64,000 bases of DNA, taken from NCBI GenBank assembly GCA_025618425.1, contig CM046847.1:7925033-7989032 (forward strand), read 5' to 3'. How positions within the stretch are numbered: position 1 is the stretch's first letter; the number at the start of each line of letters is the position of its first letter. Position numbers and translations under genes: made by a program. This DNA is from Heliocidaris tuberculata. Taxonomy: Eukaryota > Echinodermata > Echinoidea > Camarodonta > Echinometridae. Below the pieces are notes generated by a model. The model saw only the letters and a list, made by a program, of their open reading frames with translations, did not search any database and was not told the origin of the DNA. Shown here piece by piece: positions 35,373 through 46,720 of the stretch.

Positions 35373-35473
35373 GCGGGCATTAGGACTATTATCCCCTCCC
35401 GTTTATCAGTATTTGTATACGGCACTTTGTGAATGTTTTTCGTGACGCATAGGGTTTTTATTTGCATCAAAAG

Positions 35474-35642
35474 GAAACCCTTAACAAGAACTTGGATTTA
35501 GACCTAAAAAGGAATGGCACGTCTTCGGAGTCCACAAACGAGCGAAGACAGAACAAGGTCAAGCGAGTTGCGGATATTCTTGAAGGTCTGCGGCTATCCG
35601 ACGTCAACCAGGAGCACACCAGGATTGAAGAAGAGGGCATTG
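35474..35642 (+). CDS. Receptor exon: start of GAIN domain
   Basis: Phase 0 in (AAAAG|GAA), phase 1 out (G|GTAAGT). Reads ETLNKNLDLDLKRNG, then NKVKRVADILEGLRLSD and EEEGI, an amphipathic helical stretch of the kind that opens GAIN subdomain A. No cysteines. The split codon with the next exon gives Glu. Confidence 0.75.
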
Positions 35643-36442
35643 GTAAGTTAGCTTGATTAACCTTAGCTAACTTAATCTTGATTAACCAAAATTTAAATAT
35701 CAGCTATTACTATTACTAGGCATAGCGGCATGATAGAAAAGAGGATTATATAAATATTGTGCAGTAACTCCGGAAGATATTGAACTTATTTTTGGGAACG
35801 CCTTTAAGCGAACATGATTGCAACCAACTTCAAAAAATGTTTGAGGACTTGTAATATAGGTATTTGTGATATTGAAAATCATGAAACGGTTATCCTCTCC
35901 TTGTTAGGTCTGATTGTAGTCAACTAAATTCCTGTTATGTTATTCCTAATGTTATTTTTTCGCTACTGATTTCTAGCGATCTACATTTTGCTAAAATTTT
36001 GTCCTCTGATGTGAATATACGGGAGATACTCGTTTTTGCAAGTGTCATAGGGTTCAATATTCCGAAGAGTCATAGTTCCGAAAATGGAATGGTTTTTTTT
36101 TATTCCGAAATGAGAGGTGTCATAATTGAGAAAGATAGGGTTTCTTTTTTCATCTTCGGAATTACGAACCGTTCTGATGAACGTACCTCTGGAACAAAGA
36201 AATTTCTGATTAATGAACCTTCGGGTAAACAAACCTTTGGAATAATGGACCTTCTTGGATAGCCGAGAATATACAACTACTTGGATTTGAGTAGACATTT
36301 CGAAAATATTTAGGATTTATGTATTAATATCGTCATCTCCATACATTTCTAAAAAATCGTGTAATATCAAAAACGAACGTTGCAGTTTCTTTATGTTATG
36401 ATACTTCCTCGTCATGGATCTTTCTTCTAACATTTCTGGCAG

Positions 36443-36553
36443 AAATCCTAGCCCAAAGTTTTGACGGAGATGAAGAGCAGGTCGTAAAAGAATTTGGCAC
36501 CAGTGGTCGTCGATCTCCTGCTGTTGACATCCCATTGTCTTCTATTCGCTCAG
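36443..36553 (+). CDS. Receptor exon: GAIN domain, part 2
   Basis: A phase 1/1 exon of 111 nt: ILAQSFDGDEEQVVKEF then GRRSPAVDIPLSSIRS. Acceptor CTGGCAG, donor G|GTAAGG. Placed in GAIN by phase continuity and by its position before the LSGEVF strand of the next exon; on its own it has little signature. Confidence 0.7.
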
Positions 36554-37655
36554 GTAAGGAGAAAAACTCAATTACAACTTACTAATATCGCAGGACGTGT
36601 CATTTGCCTGACTTAGGTCTGCGTCGCCGACTGCATTGGCACGGCCTTTGACGTGTCAGGTTAAATCGATATTATACAAAAGTGAATGCACAATAAAAAG
36701 TGCAAAGATTGCTTTAATCGCTGGCGAATGCCGTCCTTGGCCATTTTCGTAATGCATTCAAATTTGTCAAACTCCTAGTAATGAACTATTACATCCACCT
36801 ATTACAAGTCATTGTATTTCAATAGTCAGAATGCAAATTGTATACATTAAGTGTTGCTAGGTTGAGCAAGCCAAAGTTTTGGTCCAACCGAACAACGCCT
36901 AATACATGCAATTCGCATTCTGACTAATGAAAAAGAATACCGTAATTAACGTAATCAAAATGAACCCATCATGTGCAAAGGGTATTAGATAATAGACCAC
37001 TTCGGTAATATAAAATATGCAAGTTTTATACATACCTTTCAAACAAGGGTTGTTCTTGACAACCTGAAAGCTTGCCGGACATAGCAACAAGTAATGCAAA
37101 CTGGATTCCAAGCATTGAGGCTCATTTATAAAAAAGCAGGTTAATGGAATATCTCGTCTCTAGGTGCTTAGAGAAGAGATGTGCATAGATTTGAATACAT
37201 TACAGAACCGGTCTAGCTATTGCACTGTGATCCTGCAGATTCGCGCTTGCTCATAGCATATTATCTCTACACACACGCCTCGTGACCCTGTTGCAAGTGT
37301 GCGAATTTATTAAATACGTTGGCGGGATATAGATTATTCTACAATTTTTATTTTGTTCTTTTAATATTTCATTTTAGGAGAATAAACATTGCACAGCAGC
37401 ATAGGATTGTTGCCGTTTGCCTTTCAAAAAACAAAAAAACAATTAAAGAAGTCTGACGAATCATGGGGCCTAATCAAACCTTCATATATGTCATATTGGA
37501 GTTATGTTGTTGATAGCTTATAATTTGTTGAAAGAGTAGAAATGCTGCGCATAAATGTCTCGATGTGTATGCAATTAAGAAGAAACTGCTCTAAGTGAAG
37601 TATCACTCGTCTAACCAAATTATCTGCATAATAACACTTGATTTTCTTTCTTCAG

Positions 37656-37746
37656 AAAACATATCTACCAAGGTGTCCGCTGTCTTTGCTGTGCTCTCTG
37701 GAGAAGTCTTCAACTTTACCAATGCATCTTTGGCTGGCAGAGATGG
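37656..37746 (+). CDS. Receptor exon: GAIN domain, part 3 (end uncertain)
   Basis: Phase 1 in (split Glu), reading NISTKVSAVFAVLSGEVFN, close to GAIN strands seen in invertebrate aGPCRs. The frame stays open to a stop at about 37789. The donor is unclear: non-consensus phase 2 candidates GG|GTCTGG (37746), GG|GTTTAC (37752) and GG|GTTCAT all fit the phase 2 acceptor at 42867. Confidence 0.6.
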
Positions 37747-37749
37747 GTC

Positions 37750-38329
37750 TGGGTTTACTCTTGGGTTCATTTTTCGTTTTTGCACATAAATTGAGACAGA
37801 GTCTAAAATGCTTTCCAACGAAAGTCTTTGTTTATGAGCAGATATTCAAATTCAAATTCAAATTAACATTTATTTTCTTCCATTTTTTGTGGACATTTAA
37901 CATTAATTGTGTTCACATAGTAAAATATGATATAAAGTAACATATTTAGAATCAAATAACTAAAGATGCCCCATGATTTGCTTTTAAAACCGTATTGCAA
38001 AATATGCTTAAGTTTCTTTTTTTTTTTTATAGCTTCTGCAGTTTACAATAATGATCGAATATAGAAAACGATATTTTTATGTGTTGCTTAGCATAAAAAA
38101 ACCGCAATATACGGGGGGAGGGGGAATGGTTTTACTATGAAATTAGACGTTACAAAACTAAATGCAGATGTTGAAGTTTCATCTTTCATGAAATTATGAA
38201 GTACTTTATGTAAATATTTCAGGAACTCTTAATCCTTTGATGGTTCTCATTTTTTCTTGTCTCTTGGGATTATTCTAAATTCATGATCTTTCCTTATTCT
38301 TATAACCTTTTAGACACTGTATTTACAGC
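37750..38329 (+). other. Intron, no feature recognised
   Basis: AT-rich sequence with a TTCAAATTCAAATTCAAATT tandem near 37845. No supported feature. Confidence 0.5.
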
Positions 38330-38604
38330 TTAAAGGGGGTACCCAATGCTGAAACAATGTTAGTTCATTTGAAAGATCATGATTTTATTAGAAGAAAATC
38401 ATCTGCCTCAAAAAATTTTTTAATTCGTGTTGCCAGAAAATCCCCGAAATATGGTAAGATTTCAGGATATTTTGGCCCCTCAGCTGTGTCCCAATTTCAG
38501 CTAGGTAACCACAATGACGTCAAAGTGGTTACCTTGTCGCGCAATTATAGCAAAATGCGCGCAAGGTGTAATGCATTTTGTACAGTCTAGCGCGCAACAC
38601 ATCT

Positions 38605-39302
38605 GCATTGTTGGAGAACTTGGAAGGATGGAAATGTCTTTAAATATTAAGGAACGAATGCTAAAGTTTTGGTTCCGAACTGTTAATGGTAAAGAGGCTA
38701 CATTAGCAAATACAGTTTGTAATATTTTGAAACTTTTACATGACAAAGCTATTTATTCTTCCCCATGGTTATTATATATTGAACGTAGTCTCCACGAGAT
38801 TGGTATGTCTAATATATTTTATGACAACAGAAATGTTTCTTATTCATGGTTTAGTTCAGCGATTAGATTGAGATTAAGAGATATTTATTCGCAAAATTGG
38901 AGAAGTAATATCCATGAAAGTACGTATTGCACTAATTATAGAATTTTTAAGAACAATGTTGGTCTTGAAAACTACCTTATCAAATTACCTTTTTCAAATA
39001 GAGTTCATTTGTCGAAATTTCGTTGCTCGAATCATAAACTTCCTGTTGAAACTGGTAGATATGTTAATATTGCAAGAAAAGACAGAATTTGTACGTTGTG
39101 TAGGCAAAATAAGATTGGGGATGAATTTCATTATATTTTTGAATGCTCGGCAACAGATGCTATGAGAAAGAGATTTGTAAAACCGTGCTTCCGAAACAGA
39201 CCAAGTTCATTGAAAATGGAGCAATTGTTTAATTCTAAAGATATGAAGGTTTTAACTAATCTAGCGAAATTCTGTCAGGGGATAATGTCCCTCCATGCTT
39301 AG
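38605..39302 (+). pseudogene. 5'-truncated LINE, C-terminal part of the RT polyprotein
   Basis: An open frame running through GELGRMEMSLNIKERMLKFW, LHEIGMSNIF, LPVETGRYVNIARKDR and the zinc-knuckle-like CTLCRQNKIGDEFHYIFEC, ending at the TAG at 39301. This is the post-RT C-terminus of CR1/L2/Jockey-type non-LTR elements. The RT core and endonuclease are absent. Downstream 39303-39735 is its 3' UTR, ending in a CATTGT repeat tail. The frame is intact, so it is young. Confidence 0.8.
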
Positions 39303-39735
39303 ATATTGTACAATATATAATATTCAAATATGTTTATACAATGTATATACTGATAGGTGCACCTACTATATTTTGGGTTGTTTTGTTGTAGTTTAGCTTT
39401 GTTTCATTGCTTCTTACACTTTTATTTGATTAATTTTATACATGTACATTGTTTGTTATAGCCAGGCAATATTCTAGTTTCCATTACACCCACGTTACGG
39501 AATAAGTGTCTGTGCAAATCAGTGCATAATATTGTACGCTTGTTGTAGTTGTGTGTTTTTGTTTGTTTTTTTTTTTTGGTGTTTTTTTTCTACGCAGACA
39601 TACTGTAAATATTGTATATATTTGTATATAGTTGTTCTTGTGTATACAAACTGATTGTGAATTATTGTTTCTCCAATACCCTGGAAGGGGTGACATGGGA
39701 AATAAAATCATTGTCATTGTCATTGTCATTGCAAT
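39303..39735 (+). mobile_element. LINE 3' UTR with (CATTGT)n tail
   Basis: AT-rich non-coding sequence ending GAAATAAAATCATTGTCATTGTCATTG, a short tandem tail of the kind left by target-primed reverse transcription of CR1/L2-like elements. Directly followed by the right TIR arm of the host element. Confidence 0.65.
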
Positions 39736-39987
39736 ACGCGAACCTGGGTAACCACTTTGACGTCATTGTGGTTACCTAGCTGAAATTGGGATACAGCTGA
39801 GGGGCCAAAATATCCTGAAGTCTTACCATATTTCGGGGATTTTTCTGGCAACACGAATTTGTAAAAAACTTAAGGCAGATGATTTTCTGCTAATAAAATC
39901 ATGATCTTTTAAATGAACTAACATTGTTTCAGCATTGGGTACCCCCTTTAACGCTTTCAACAAACCTCAATATATTGTATTAGTAAA

Positions 39988-40612
39988 GGCCGGCTCACAC
40001 GAGGCATCATTTTGCTGACGTTAGGATCACGTCGGTGACTGGTATGGTCTTTTGTGCGTTTCAGGACAGGAATTATTCAAGGGCTAAATTGATCACATTT
40101 TGTTCTTCAAATTGGCAACAATAATATTTTTCTTCTAGTGCTACATGGTTCCAATAAAATGTAATGTCTTTGAAAACAATATACATAGTTCGAAACTTTG
40201 TTGAAAAGTTGAAAAAATGGCCAATTTCGATAAAAAACAATGATTATTAATCTCTCAATGTGTTGCCAATTTAAGGATTTTAAAGCTAAATCTCCTTTTT
40301 AAAATTCCTGGCATCAAATGCAATATGGTCATGTAACAAAAATGGATGCAATGAGTGCAGAAATTTTTGCTCTTTCTACTCATGCATCTATATAATTTTT
40401 AAAGCTCTTAATCAAAAGTTATTAAGCCAAACCACAAAATGTGGCCAATTGTCTTGAAAGGGTTAAAGAGCAATATCGTTTAGAAAATGCTTGCAAAATG
40501 TACTGTTCATACAATCCTTTAAATAACTGGCTTATGGGTTAATTGCCTTCTTAGGCTCGATTAGCACAGGTAATGACGCAATCAAAATTAAGTCTCGTGG
40601 GTGAGCCGGGCT
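39988..40612. mobile_element. TIR element, GGCCGGCTCACACGAG termini
   Basis: Left GGCCGGCTCACACGAGGCAT and right GTCTCGTGGGTGAGCCGGGC are imperfect inverted termini. The inner block GGCTCGATTAGCACAGGTAATGACGCAAT matches the 34655-35372 element. Non-coding. Confidence 0.65.
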
Positions 40613-41595
40613 TAAGATTTTATCATGGCTCACAGAAATCATTTTCCTCAGGAGATCGCGTCTTGACTTCTGGGGAAATATTTTTAATCCAGCTTTTGTT
40701 TCTTAACGAGTAATAATGAAATCAGGAATGTATTTGTTTTTCTTTTCATTTTTTGATTTCGAAGCTTTGGAGAATTAAACTCGGATATTCTCGTCATTAT
40801 AATCTCGGGAATAACCACGAGTCCCTTCCGGGAAAACGTAACCTTGAAATTGCCTTTGCTGAAGGTACGTCTGTCCATGTCTCATGGCATCTGTCAATTC
40901 CCATGTTGTCTCCGAACAATTTCAGCTTTCTTACCCTAAACCAACTTTGCTGAGCATTTTGCATAGTGTGCATAAATAAAAAACGTCACATATATAGCGG
41001 TATACAGGCAATGTTAAAGAACCCAAGACAACTTATGCACTACGGCGCTGCTCGTTGCAACCAACGCTAACAGTGTTGTTAATCTTGCTCAATGACACCT
41101 GTGATACAATACAATTCCCTGGTATATCCTCCGTTCGTAAGATGAATATAGGTGCGTCAAATGGACTATAAAGGTTCAAATTAATTTATATTCCAATTAT
41201 GGATGTATATTATTAGAATATTTTATCCAGCTTGAGGCCAACCTTGAAATGATTAGAAAAGACTGCTTGTAAAATGACAGGCAGGGTATATTAAGAGCCT
41301 ACGAGCTCATATGCAGTGATCTGTGAAAGTGCGTATTGGGTGATTAGCAAATTGGTTCATCAATAGGCTTTCAGCAAAATGAATAATTTTGCCATCAACC
41401 GGTTTTGACAAAGCGCTATGAAACCAAATAAACCGCAATATCCAGTTCAGCTAAGCTGCTTTTCCATCCATTTGGAAAAGTAGGTGAATATACCGTAGGT
41501 GAAGGTTTTGTATTTATTTATCAAACATCATAGATATACATCAATATTCTGTTCATAATCATATAATGGGGTATATCATGCATACATATATATCA
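40613..41595 (+). other. Intron, nothing recognised
   Basis: AT-rich intronic sequence without repeats or frames I can support. Confidence 0.5.
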
Positions 41596-41602
41596 TAAAA
41601 GT

Positions 41603-42040
41603 ATAATAAAGGATGACTCGAATGCATTGAATGCCAATTCCAAGTATTTTCCAAATTTTCGGGGGTCCTCCCCCTTCGTCAGGGAAAACGTAAAGTGATT
41701 TCGACTGAAAACAATAATAAAATCAAAGCAAACGCAATCTAAGCGTATACTGCAGTTGCATTATGCGCTAGTGTTGCTTGGGTTAAAATTAGGCATTATG
41801 ACGTAATTAACGTCACAATGAAATAGACGTCACAATTAATATGAAGACGTTTAGATTGCGTAAGCTGTACAGAGATCGAGAAAAAGCACTTGGTATGAAG
41901 AAGAAGGTACAAAAAATGGTCATACCATTACAAAATAATTGAAATTAGAATGAAGTCTGAAAGCACTGAACAGAAGGTCGCAGAAGCAAGAAAATACTTG
42001 GAATTGGCATTCAATGCATTCGAGTCATCCTTTATTATTT
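41603..42040. mobile_element. TIR element with hammerhead-like motif
   Basis: The ends ATAATAAAGGATGACTCGAA (about 41603) and TTCGAGTCATCCTTTATTAT (about 42020-42040) are inverted repeats continuing through ATTGAATGCCAATTCCAAG. Just inside the left arm, on the minus strand, is a motif of the form CTGACGA, GGGGG hairpin, GAAAA (about 41656-41690). Confidence 0.7.
41656..41690 (-). ncRNA. Hammerhead-ribozyme-like motif
   Basis: Minus strand: CCCTGACGA, then hairpin GGGGG-AGGA-CCCCC, then GAAAATTTGG. This resembles CUGANGA, stem II, GAAA of the hammerhead core; stems I and III are not convincing. Identified by eye, unverified. Confidence 0.3.
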
Positions 42041-42850
42041 CTCATCATATGCCAATACGTGGAACATCATGAATTTCATAAAAGTATAGATACAGATATT
42101 TAGAGCATATAAGGGAAGTATAGGTACAAAACATTAAATGAATAATAAAAAAAAAAACTAAAAAAAAACTAGAATTTTCTATAAGAACGGGATAGAGCAG
42201 ACGGCGCCTCCACATTTATGGCTAAAAAAATACAGCAAGAAAGAAAACAAATCAATAAAGAAATATATCAGGAAGATATCGCTCGTGATATATTTTCTTT
42301 TTACTGTTGTTTGCAGTTGATTAGATTCCAATTTGTTATTATATATATTTGTAGTCAGGAAATATGTAGTTAAGCATGAATACATTGTAAAAGAAATAGA
42401 AAATAGATAATTGTTTTATATTGTGTGTTTTTCTACATTTCGTTTACCAAGTACCGCATATATATTATGTATATCCCATTTTTACGATACGATTATTATT
42501 TGAAGCAGATCTAACTCACATTGTCGTCTATTTACACTGTAAATACAGCCACGTGATGAAGATCATCAACCAACTTGTGCATTCATGACAGAGAGGTAGC
42601 CTAATATTTCATCTCTCCTTCCCTCTTTCACAACCATTTCCCCTGTCTCTCTTCTCCACCCACCCCTCCTCTGACTGAGATATAGAAATATTATATCTCT
42701 TCTTCCATCTTTCATTACCATTTCCTTCTGTCTGTCTCTCTTATTCTCCACCAACCCCTCTTTCAGACTGAGATATAGAGATATTTATCTATCTTTTCAT
42801 ATTTCATTACCATTTCCCTCTGCCTGCCGTTATTCTCCACTCCCCTATTT
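42041..42850 (+). other. Intron with CT-rich degenerate repeats
   Basis: At 42580-42860 three degenerate copies of about 95 bp (CATTACCATTTCCxxCTGxCTG, TATTCTCCACC, CTCCTCTGACTGAGATATAGA) precede the next exon. Otherwise nothing. Confidence 0.5.
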
Positions 42851-42866
42851 CAGACTGCTTCCTCAG

Positions 42867-42937
42867 TACACCGCAAAACGACTCCACACCTACCAATCAT
42901 GCCAATGATATTATCGACAATGTTTTGCCCATTAGGG
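42867..42937 (+). CDS. Receptor exon: GAIN domain, part 4 (tentative)
   Basis: Reads TPQNDSTPTNHANDIIDN then VLPIR with a donor AGGG|GTAATG (phase 1). Acceptor is CCTCAG (phase 2 in, matching the preceding exon) or TTTCAG at 42853 (phase 1 in). The phase 1 donor does not chain to the phase 2 acceptor of the GPS exon, so another exon probably lies between 42938 and 44144, or this exon is wrong. Confidence 0.4.
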
Positions 42938-42996
42938 GTAATGTAACTTTTTGTTCGGTATAATTTATTTTGTTGGGATGGTGTTAGTCTCGTCCA

Positions 42997-43175
42997 GTGT
43001 CGTATCCAGGATTTTTAAAGGGGGTGTTTTTACTCCAAAATTATCTGTCAAGCAAAAAAGAAAGAAAAAAAAAAAAGAAAGAAAAAAGTAATCCCCCTTT
43101 TTTGGGTGTCTTCTTACTCCAAAATTCTCTGACAAGCAAAAAAAAAAAAAAAAAAGGGGGGGGGGGTCGGTGTGA
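42997..43175. repeat. Dispersed repeat (GTATCCAGGATTTTTAAAGG, A-runs)
   Basis: GTGTCGTATCCAGGATTTTT start, then two copies of CTCCAAAATTxTCTGxCAAGCAAAAA with A-runs and a G-run. Same family as 46432-46640. Confidence 0.65.
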
Positions 43176-43989
43176 CAGTGGTATGATTTAGTTCTTTTAG
43201 GTTTCTCTTAACCATACAATTGTGCTTCTATGATCAGGGTCGAGAAAACAACAACATCCGTTAATTTGAAGAAGAACAAATCATCAGTGTGCATACCTGT
43301 GCCAATACAAGAAAATTCACATCGGCCTAATAAAACGAAATTTTATCAAATATATCACTAATATAATTATAGGTCTGTTACTGAATTAAAATTTTCATAA
43401 CCTTGTTTGAAAGGGATTTCTAATGAACAAATTTGAAACTGTGGATTAAATCAGTGATAGTGCATGGTCTTATGTCAAACCTTTTTACTCTCCAATACGA
43501 TAATGTACAAATTATCATTGTAAATGTATGATTGTTATTACTAATGGTACAACCTCAAATATGCATCTTATAATCTGGATCTTGCAGTTCCCTGAACATG
43601 CATGTCTCCCTCTTCTACTCTCTTTCTTTCTGGCTCCATCTCTCTCCGTCTTTTGATAAATGATCTACTCTCCAGATTTTGATGATAATATATTCCTTGT
43701 TTGTTGAAGTGCATGAATGTGCATAAATACCATACCTGTGTGCTCCATCGGGAACGGGAATTAGAAGGCTTGAGGGCTATGGACATGTTCCTTTCCTTTC
43801 ACAGACAGCCTGGTTGAGTACATCATTGTGCAAAAAATTTTGTTGATTATATCAGTGATTGAATAGTTACTTTAATGCTGGCTTATGCATATTTGAATTT
43901 GTATAATATGAAAGTGCTTAATAAACAAACATAATAATAGTGATAATAATAACGATGATAATGCTTTAAACAATTATAACGACAACAAT

Positions 43990-44098
43990 AATAATGATAC
44001 TACTACTACTACTACTATTACAACTATTATTACTACTACTACTACTACTTCTGTTGCTACTGCTGCTACTACTACTACTACTAATAATAATAAATTTC
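43990..44098. repeat. (TAC)n/(TAA)n microsatellite
   Basis: About 100 bp of ACT/TAC and AAT trinucleotide repeats, 25-45 bp upstream of the GPS exon acceptor. Confidence 0.9.
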
Positions 44099-44144
44099 AA
44101 TCAAACAAATGCACATTCAGAGATATTAACTTTTATGGTTGTAG

Positions 44145-44298
44145 TGAGGGAAGTGTGACATGGTCAACAGAAGGCTGTACTGAGAAAGACGCAGCGGATA
44201 ACGATGACGACGACGACGACGACGACGATGATGACACAATCATTTGCTCGTGTAACCATCTAACCAACTTTGCCATCCTGCTGCTTACAGATGACAAT
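44145..44298 (+). CDS. Receptor exon: GPS motif and tethered agonist
   Basis: Reads EGSVTWSTEGCTEKDAADN, then 11 consecutive Asp (44203-44235), then TIICSCNHLTNFAILLLTDD. W, GC, C-x-C, HLT and the TNFAILL tethered-agonist sequence are the GPCR proteolysis site hallmarks; cleavage is expected between L and T. An upstream acceptor at 44120 (CATTCAG) keeps the same frame and would add DINFYGCS. Donor AAT|GTACGT, phase 0. The first GPS Cys (CxFW block) is not in this exon unless the upstream acceptor is used. Confidence 0.88.
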
Positions 44299-44369
44299 GT
44301 ACGTTCAGAACTTTCTTCAATATAACTTGAGTTAGATTTGAATAAATTTTGATTTATTGTCAGATATAC

Positions 44370-44403
<34 letters not shown>

Positions 44404-44642
44404 CTTTAAAAATTATTGAAAACACATGAAATACAAGTCCTGAATATATAATATTCGTTTAGAAAAACACCCTAGTTAGATAGGATAAGCCGCATGTATG
44501 CATTTATTCTTTTTTTTGGAATGTGGCAAACGGCACGTTTTACTTGGGGAGATGTTGCGTGTAATTGGTAGGTCCTTTTGTGCTGTTCATGTCTGAAACC
44601 ATTCATAATTATTATCAGTTCTCGCCTTTCTTTTAAAAACAG

Positions 44643-44746
44643 AACTCAGCTGAACATGACGCTCATCTTTCAGTCATCACATACATCGGGACCTCAATCT
44701 CAATCGTATCACTCATTATCGTTTTCATCATCCTGTTTTCTGTCAG
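44643..44746 (+). CDS. Receptor exon: TM1
   Basis: Phase 0 in, phase 2 out (AG|GTATGT). Reads NSAEHDAHLSVITYIGTSIS then a hydrophobic run IVSLIIVFIILFSV, the first transmembrane helix following the GPS, ending in Arg of the split codon. Confidence 0.88.
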
Positions 44747-45351
44747 GTATGTACAACCCATATGATACCCTTGTTGCACATGATGCATTATTCCATTGCG
44801 CCGTTCAAGGCTATGCAGTAGAGGCACAGGACAGGTCAAGACGCAGATGCAAGTCCTTGACACAGCGCAGGGGTGCGGTGGCCTAGCGTAAGGTTTCGGA
44901 TTTGTCCGAAAATCATCATCAACGGAAAATGGCATTACAAAAAAAAAAAAAAATTGAATTGAAGTAAGCAGTTGGCGTAGATTGACGTATTGTGTGCAAA
45001 GTTCCTTAAACAGAGAGGTTTGTACAAATATTTGAATTGATATCTCTGAAATTATGTGTTTTGGTCTTTCGAGCTAACCTTTGGCCTCTCGCACAAAATG
45101 TTGCGATGAACTTCCAAAGTTAGACACAAATCGACTTTCAACCAATCAGAATCACATTTTGTAGAACTTGGGTTTAATTGCAACTTCTTTGCAAGAGGTC
45201 CGCTGACTTCTAACTGTGAAACGACAGTTTTATCACCCCAAAAAAGAGAAGAAGAAGGAAAAGGTAAGGAAAAGTTGACTGAAATTGAGAGGTTTTTTTG
45301 CAAATAGATAATAGGGTATTTAATGACTGTTTTACGACAATTGTTTTACAG

Positions 45352-45454
45352 GATTTCAAACACTCGCGTTTTCTTGATCAAGAACCACTGCATCGCCACC
45401 TTTGTGGCTCAAATCCTCTTTGTCTCTGGTGTTGAGCATGCAAAAGACATCAAG
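45352..45454 (+). CDS. Receptor exon: TM2
   Basis: ISNTRVFLIKNHCIATFVAQ then ILFVSGVEHAKDIK: intracellular loop 1 and helix 2, matching the RxxIxxNxCxA..AQxLF pattern of secretin/adhesion receptors. Phase 2 in, phase 0 out. Confidence 0.88.
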
Positions 45455-46172
45455 GTATATACATGTACGGTATATATATTTTGAAATTTGAATCTATTTA
45501 TGCAAGAGTGCGTGAGTGCGTGATTAACTATATATTTTAAATGAAACTGCAGAGTATAACATAATACAGAGGATAGTCAGACCAAATATTCTTTTACTGT
45601 TTTTTGTTGTTGAATGCAGTGAAGTTTCTATTGTCTCTTGAATATCGATTCTTATCATTATATTCGGGGTTTTTTGTTTACCTATGATATTCTTACAAAA
45701 TATAATAACAAATGAAATATTCAAATTATTTAAAGTGATCCCAACAAGCTATTCCACTGCACCTCTTCCACTGCACCGTTCTTTTGTTCTTCCATAGTGG
45801 TTTGAATATCGTCTCTATCTATAGCTCCGACAACCATTCTATAGCCGCACTTGCATTCCAAGGAGTACATCACACACTTGCGTCAATGGACACAACTTTA
45901 GATAAAATGCCTTGTCTAAGGACATTCGGGTCGAGCAGAGATTCAAATCCTCAACGTCTTTACGGCGAGTCATGTGAATGAACCACTCTTTCACGGTGCT
46001 CCCATTGATTCATGTTGGTGTCTAGAAGAAGTATATGTCTACGTGTGTAGAGTAGAACAAAACATTTAGGACCTATACATGAGATTAAAGAGGAAATAGA
46101 AACCTGAATATGTACGATTGGTAAGCTGGAGATAAAAAGAAGTTTGATTGACTTTGTCTGAATCTTTCATAG

Positions 46173-46329
46173 GTACTCTGCGGTTTGGTAGCTGGATTCA
46201 CACACTATGCGTTCCTGTCGGTATTCTGTTGGATGTTAGCACAGGGTACCTACATTCTACTACAACTAGGATTCCAGATCCTGTCTAAACTCCGAATAAA
46301 GAAGTGGCATTATACTCTCCTAGGATGGG
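46173..46329 (+). CDS. Receptor exon: TM3 to start of TM4
   Basis: VLCGLVAGFTHYAFLSVFCW then MLAQGTYILLQLGFQIL and LLGWG. The Cys in VLCG is the conserved TM3 disulfide Cys. F-L-S-x-F-C-W-M-L is the family's TM3 signature. Donor G|GTAAGC in the GWG motif, phase 1. Confidence 0.92.
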
Positions 46330-46431
46330 GTAAGCTTTGGAACTCATAACTGGAAAAAAAAAATCAAAATTGTTTGCAAAATGAAAGCAAAATGATGTTA
46401 AACTACCCTTTCTACTATTTCTACTACCCAA

Positions 46432-46720
46432 TGGCGGATCTAGGATTTTTGAGGGAGGGGGCTCAATATTCACAAAATTTTCTGACAAGCAAAAAAAAAA
46501 AAAAAAAAAAAAAAAGTTCCTCAGCATTTTTGGGCCCCTTCTTTTTACTCAAAAAATCTCTGACAAGCCAAAAAAAAAAAAAAAAAAAAAAAGGGTCCTC
46601 AGCATTTTTTGGTCCCAGGGGAGGGTCTGCCACTGCTACTACCCCTTAAAGATGAATTAAATATAGGGGGCCCGGGAGGATCCGCCACTGCTACTACCCC
46701 TTAAAGATGAATTAAATATA
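46432..46720. repeat. Dispersed repeat with A-runs and a 36-bp direct repeat
   Basis: TGGCGGATCTAGGATTTTTG start, two CTGACAAGCxAAAAA units with A-runs, then CCACTGCTACTACCCCTTAAAGATGAATTAAATATA present twice (about 46629 and 46684). Same family as 42997-43175. Confidence 0.7.

Larger units (their letters stand above)
38334..39947. mobile_element. TTAA-flanked TIR element carrying a LINE fragment
   Basis: The ends AGGGGGTACCCAATGCTGAA and TTCAGCATTGGGTACCCCCT are inverted repeats that extend about 200 bp inward (to about 38545 and from about 39745). TTAA lies exactly outside both (38330-38333, 39948-39951), a piggyBac-type signature. The middle is the 3' part of a LINE with its own tail, so a retrotransposon probably landed in a foldback MITE after it entered the intron, or the MITE has been carrying it. 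Confidence 0.85.

Noticed and set aside
36030..36270. Frame of about 87 residues with repeated TTCCGAA words
   Set aside because: Degenerate CCGAA/TTCGGAA repeat in a receptor intron; an exon here would break the split Glu codon that joins 35642 to 36443.
45935..46012. tRNA-like sequence on the minus strand with a B-box-like GGATTTGAATC
   Set aside because: No convincing acceptor stem; probably a decayed SINE head in an intron, too degraded to annotate as a tRNA.
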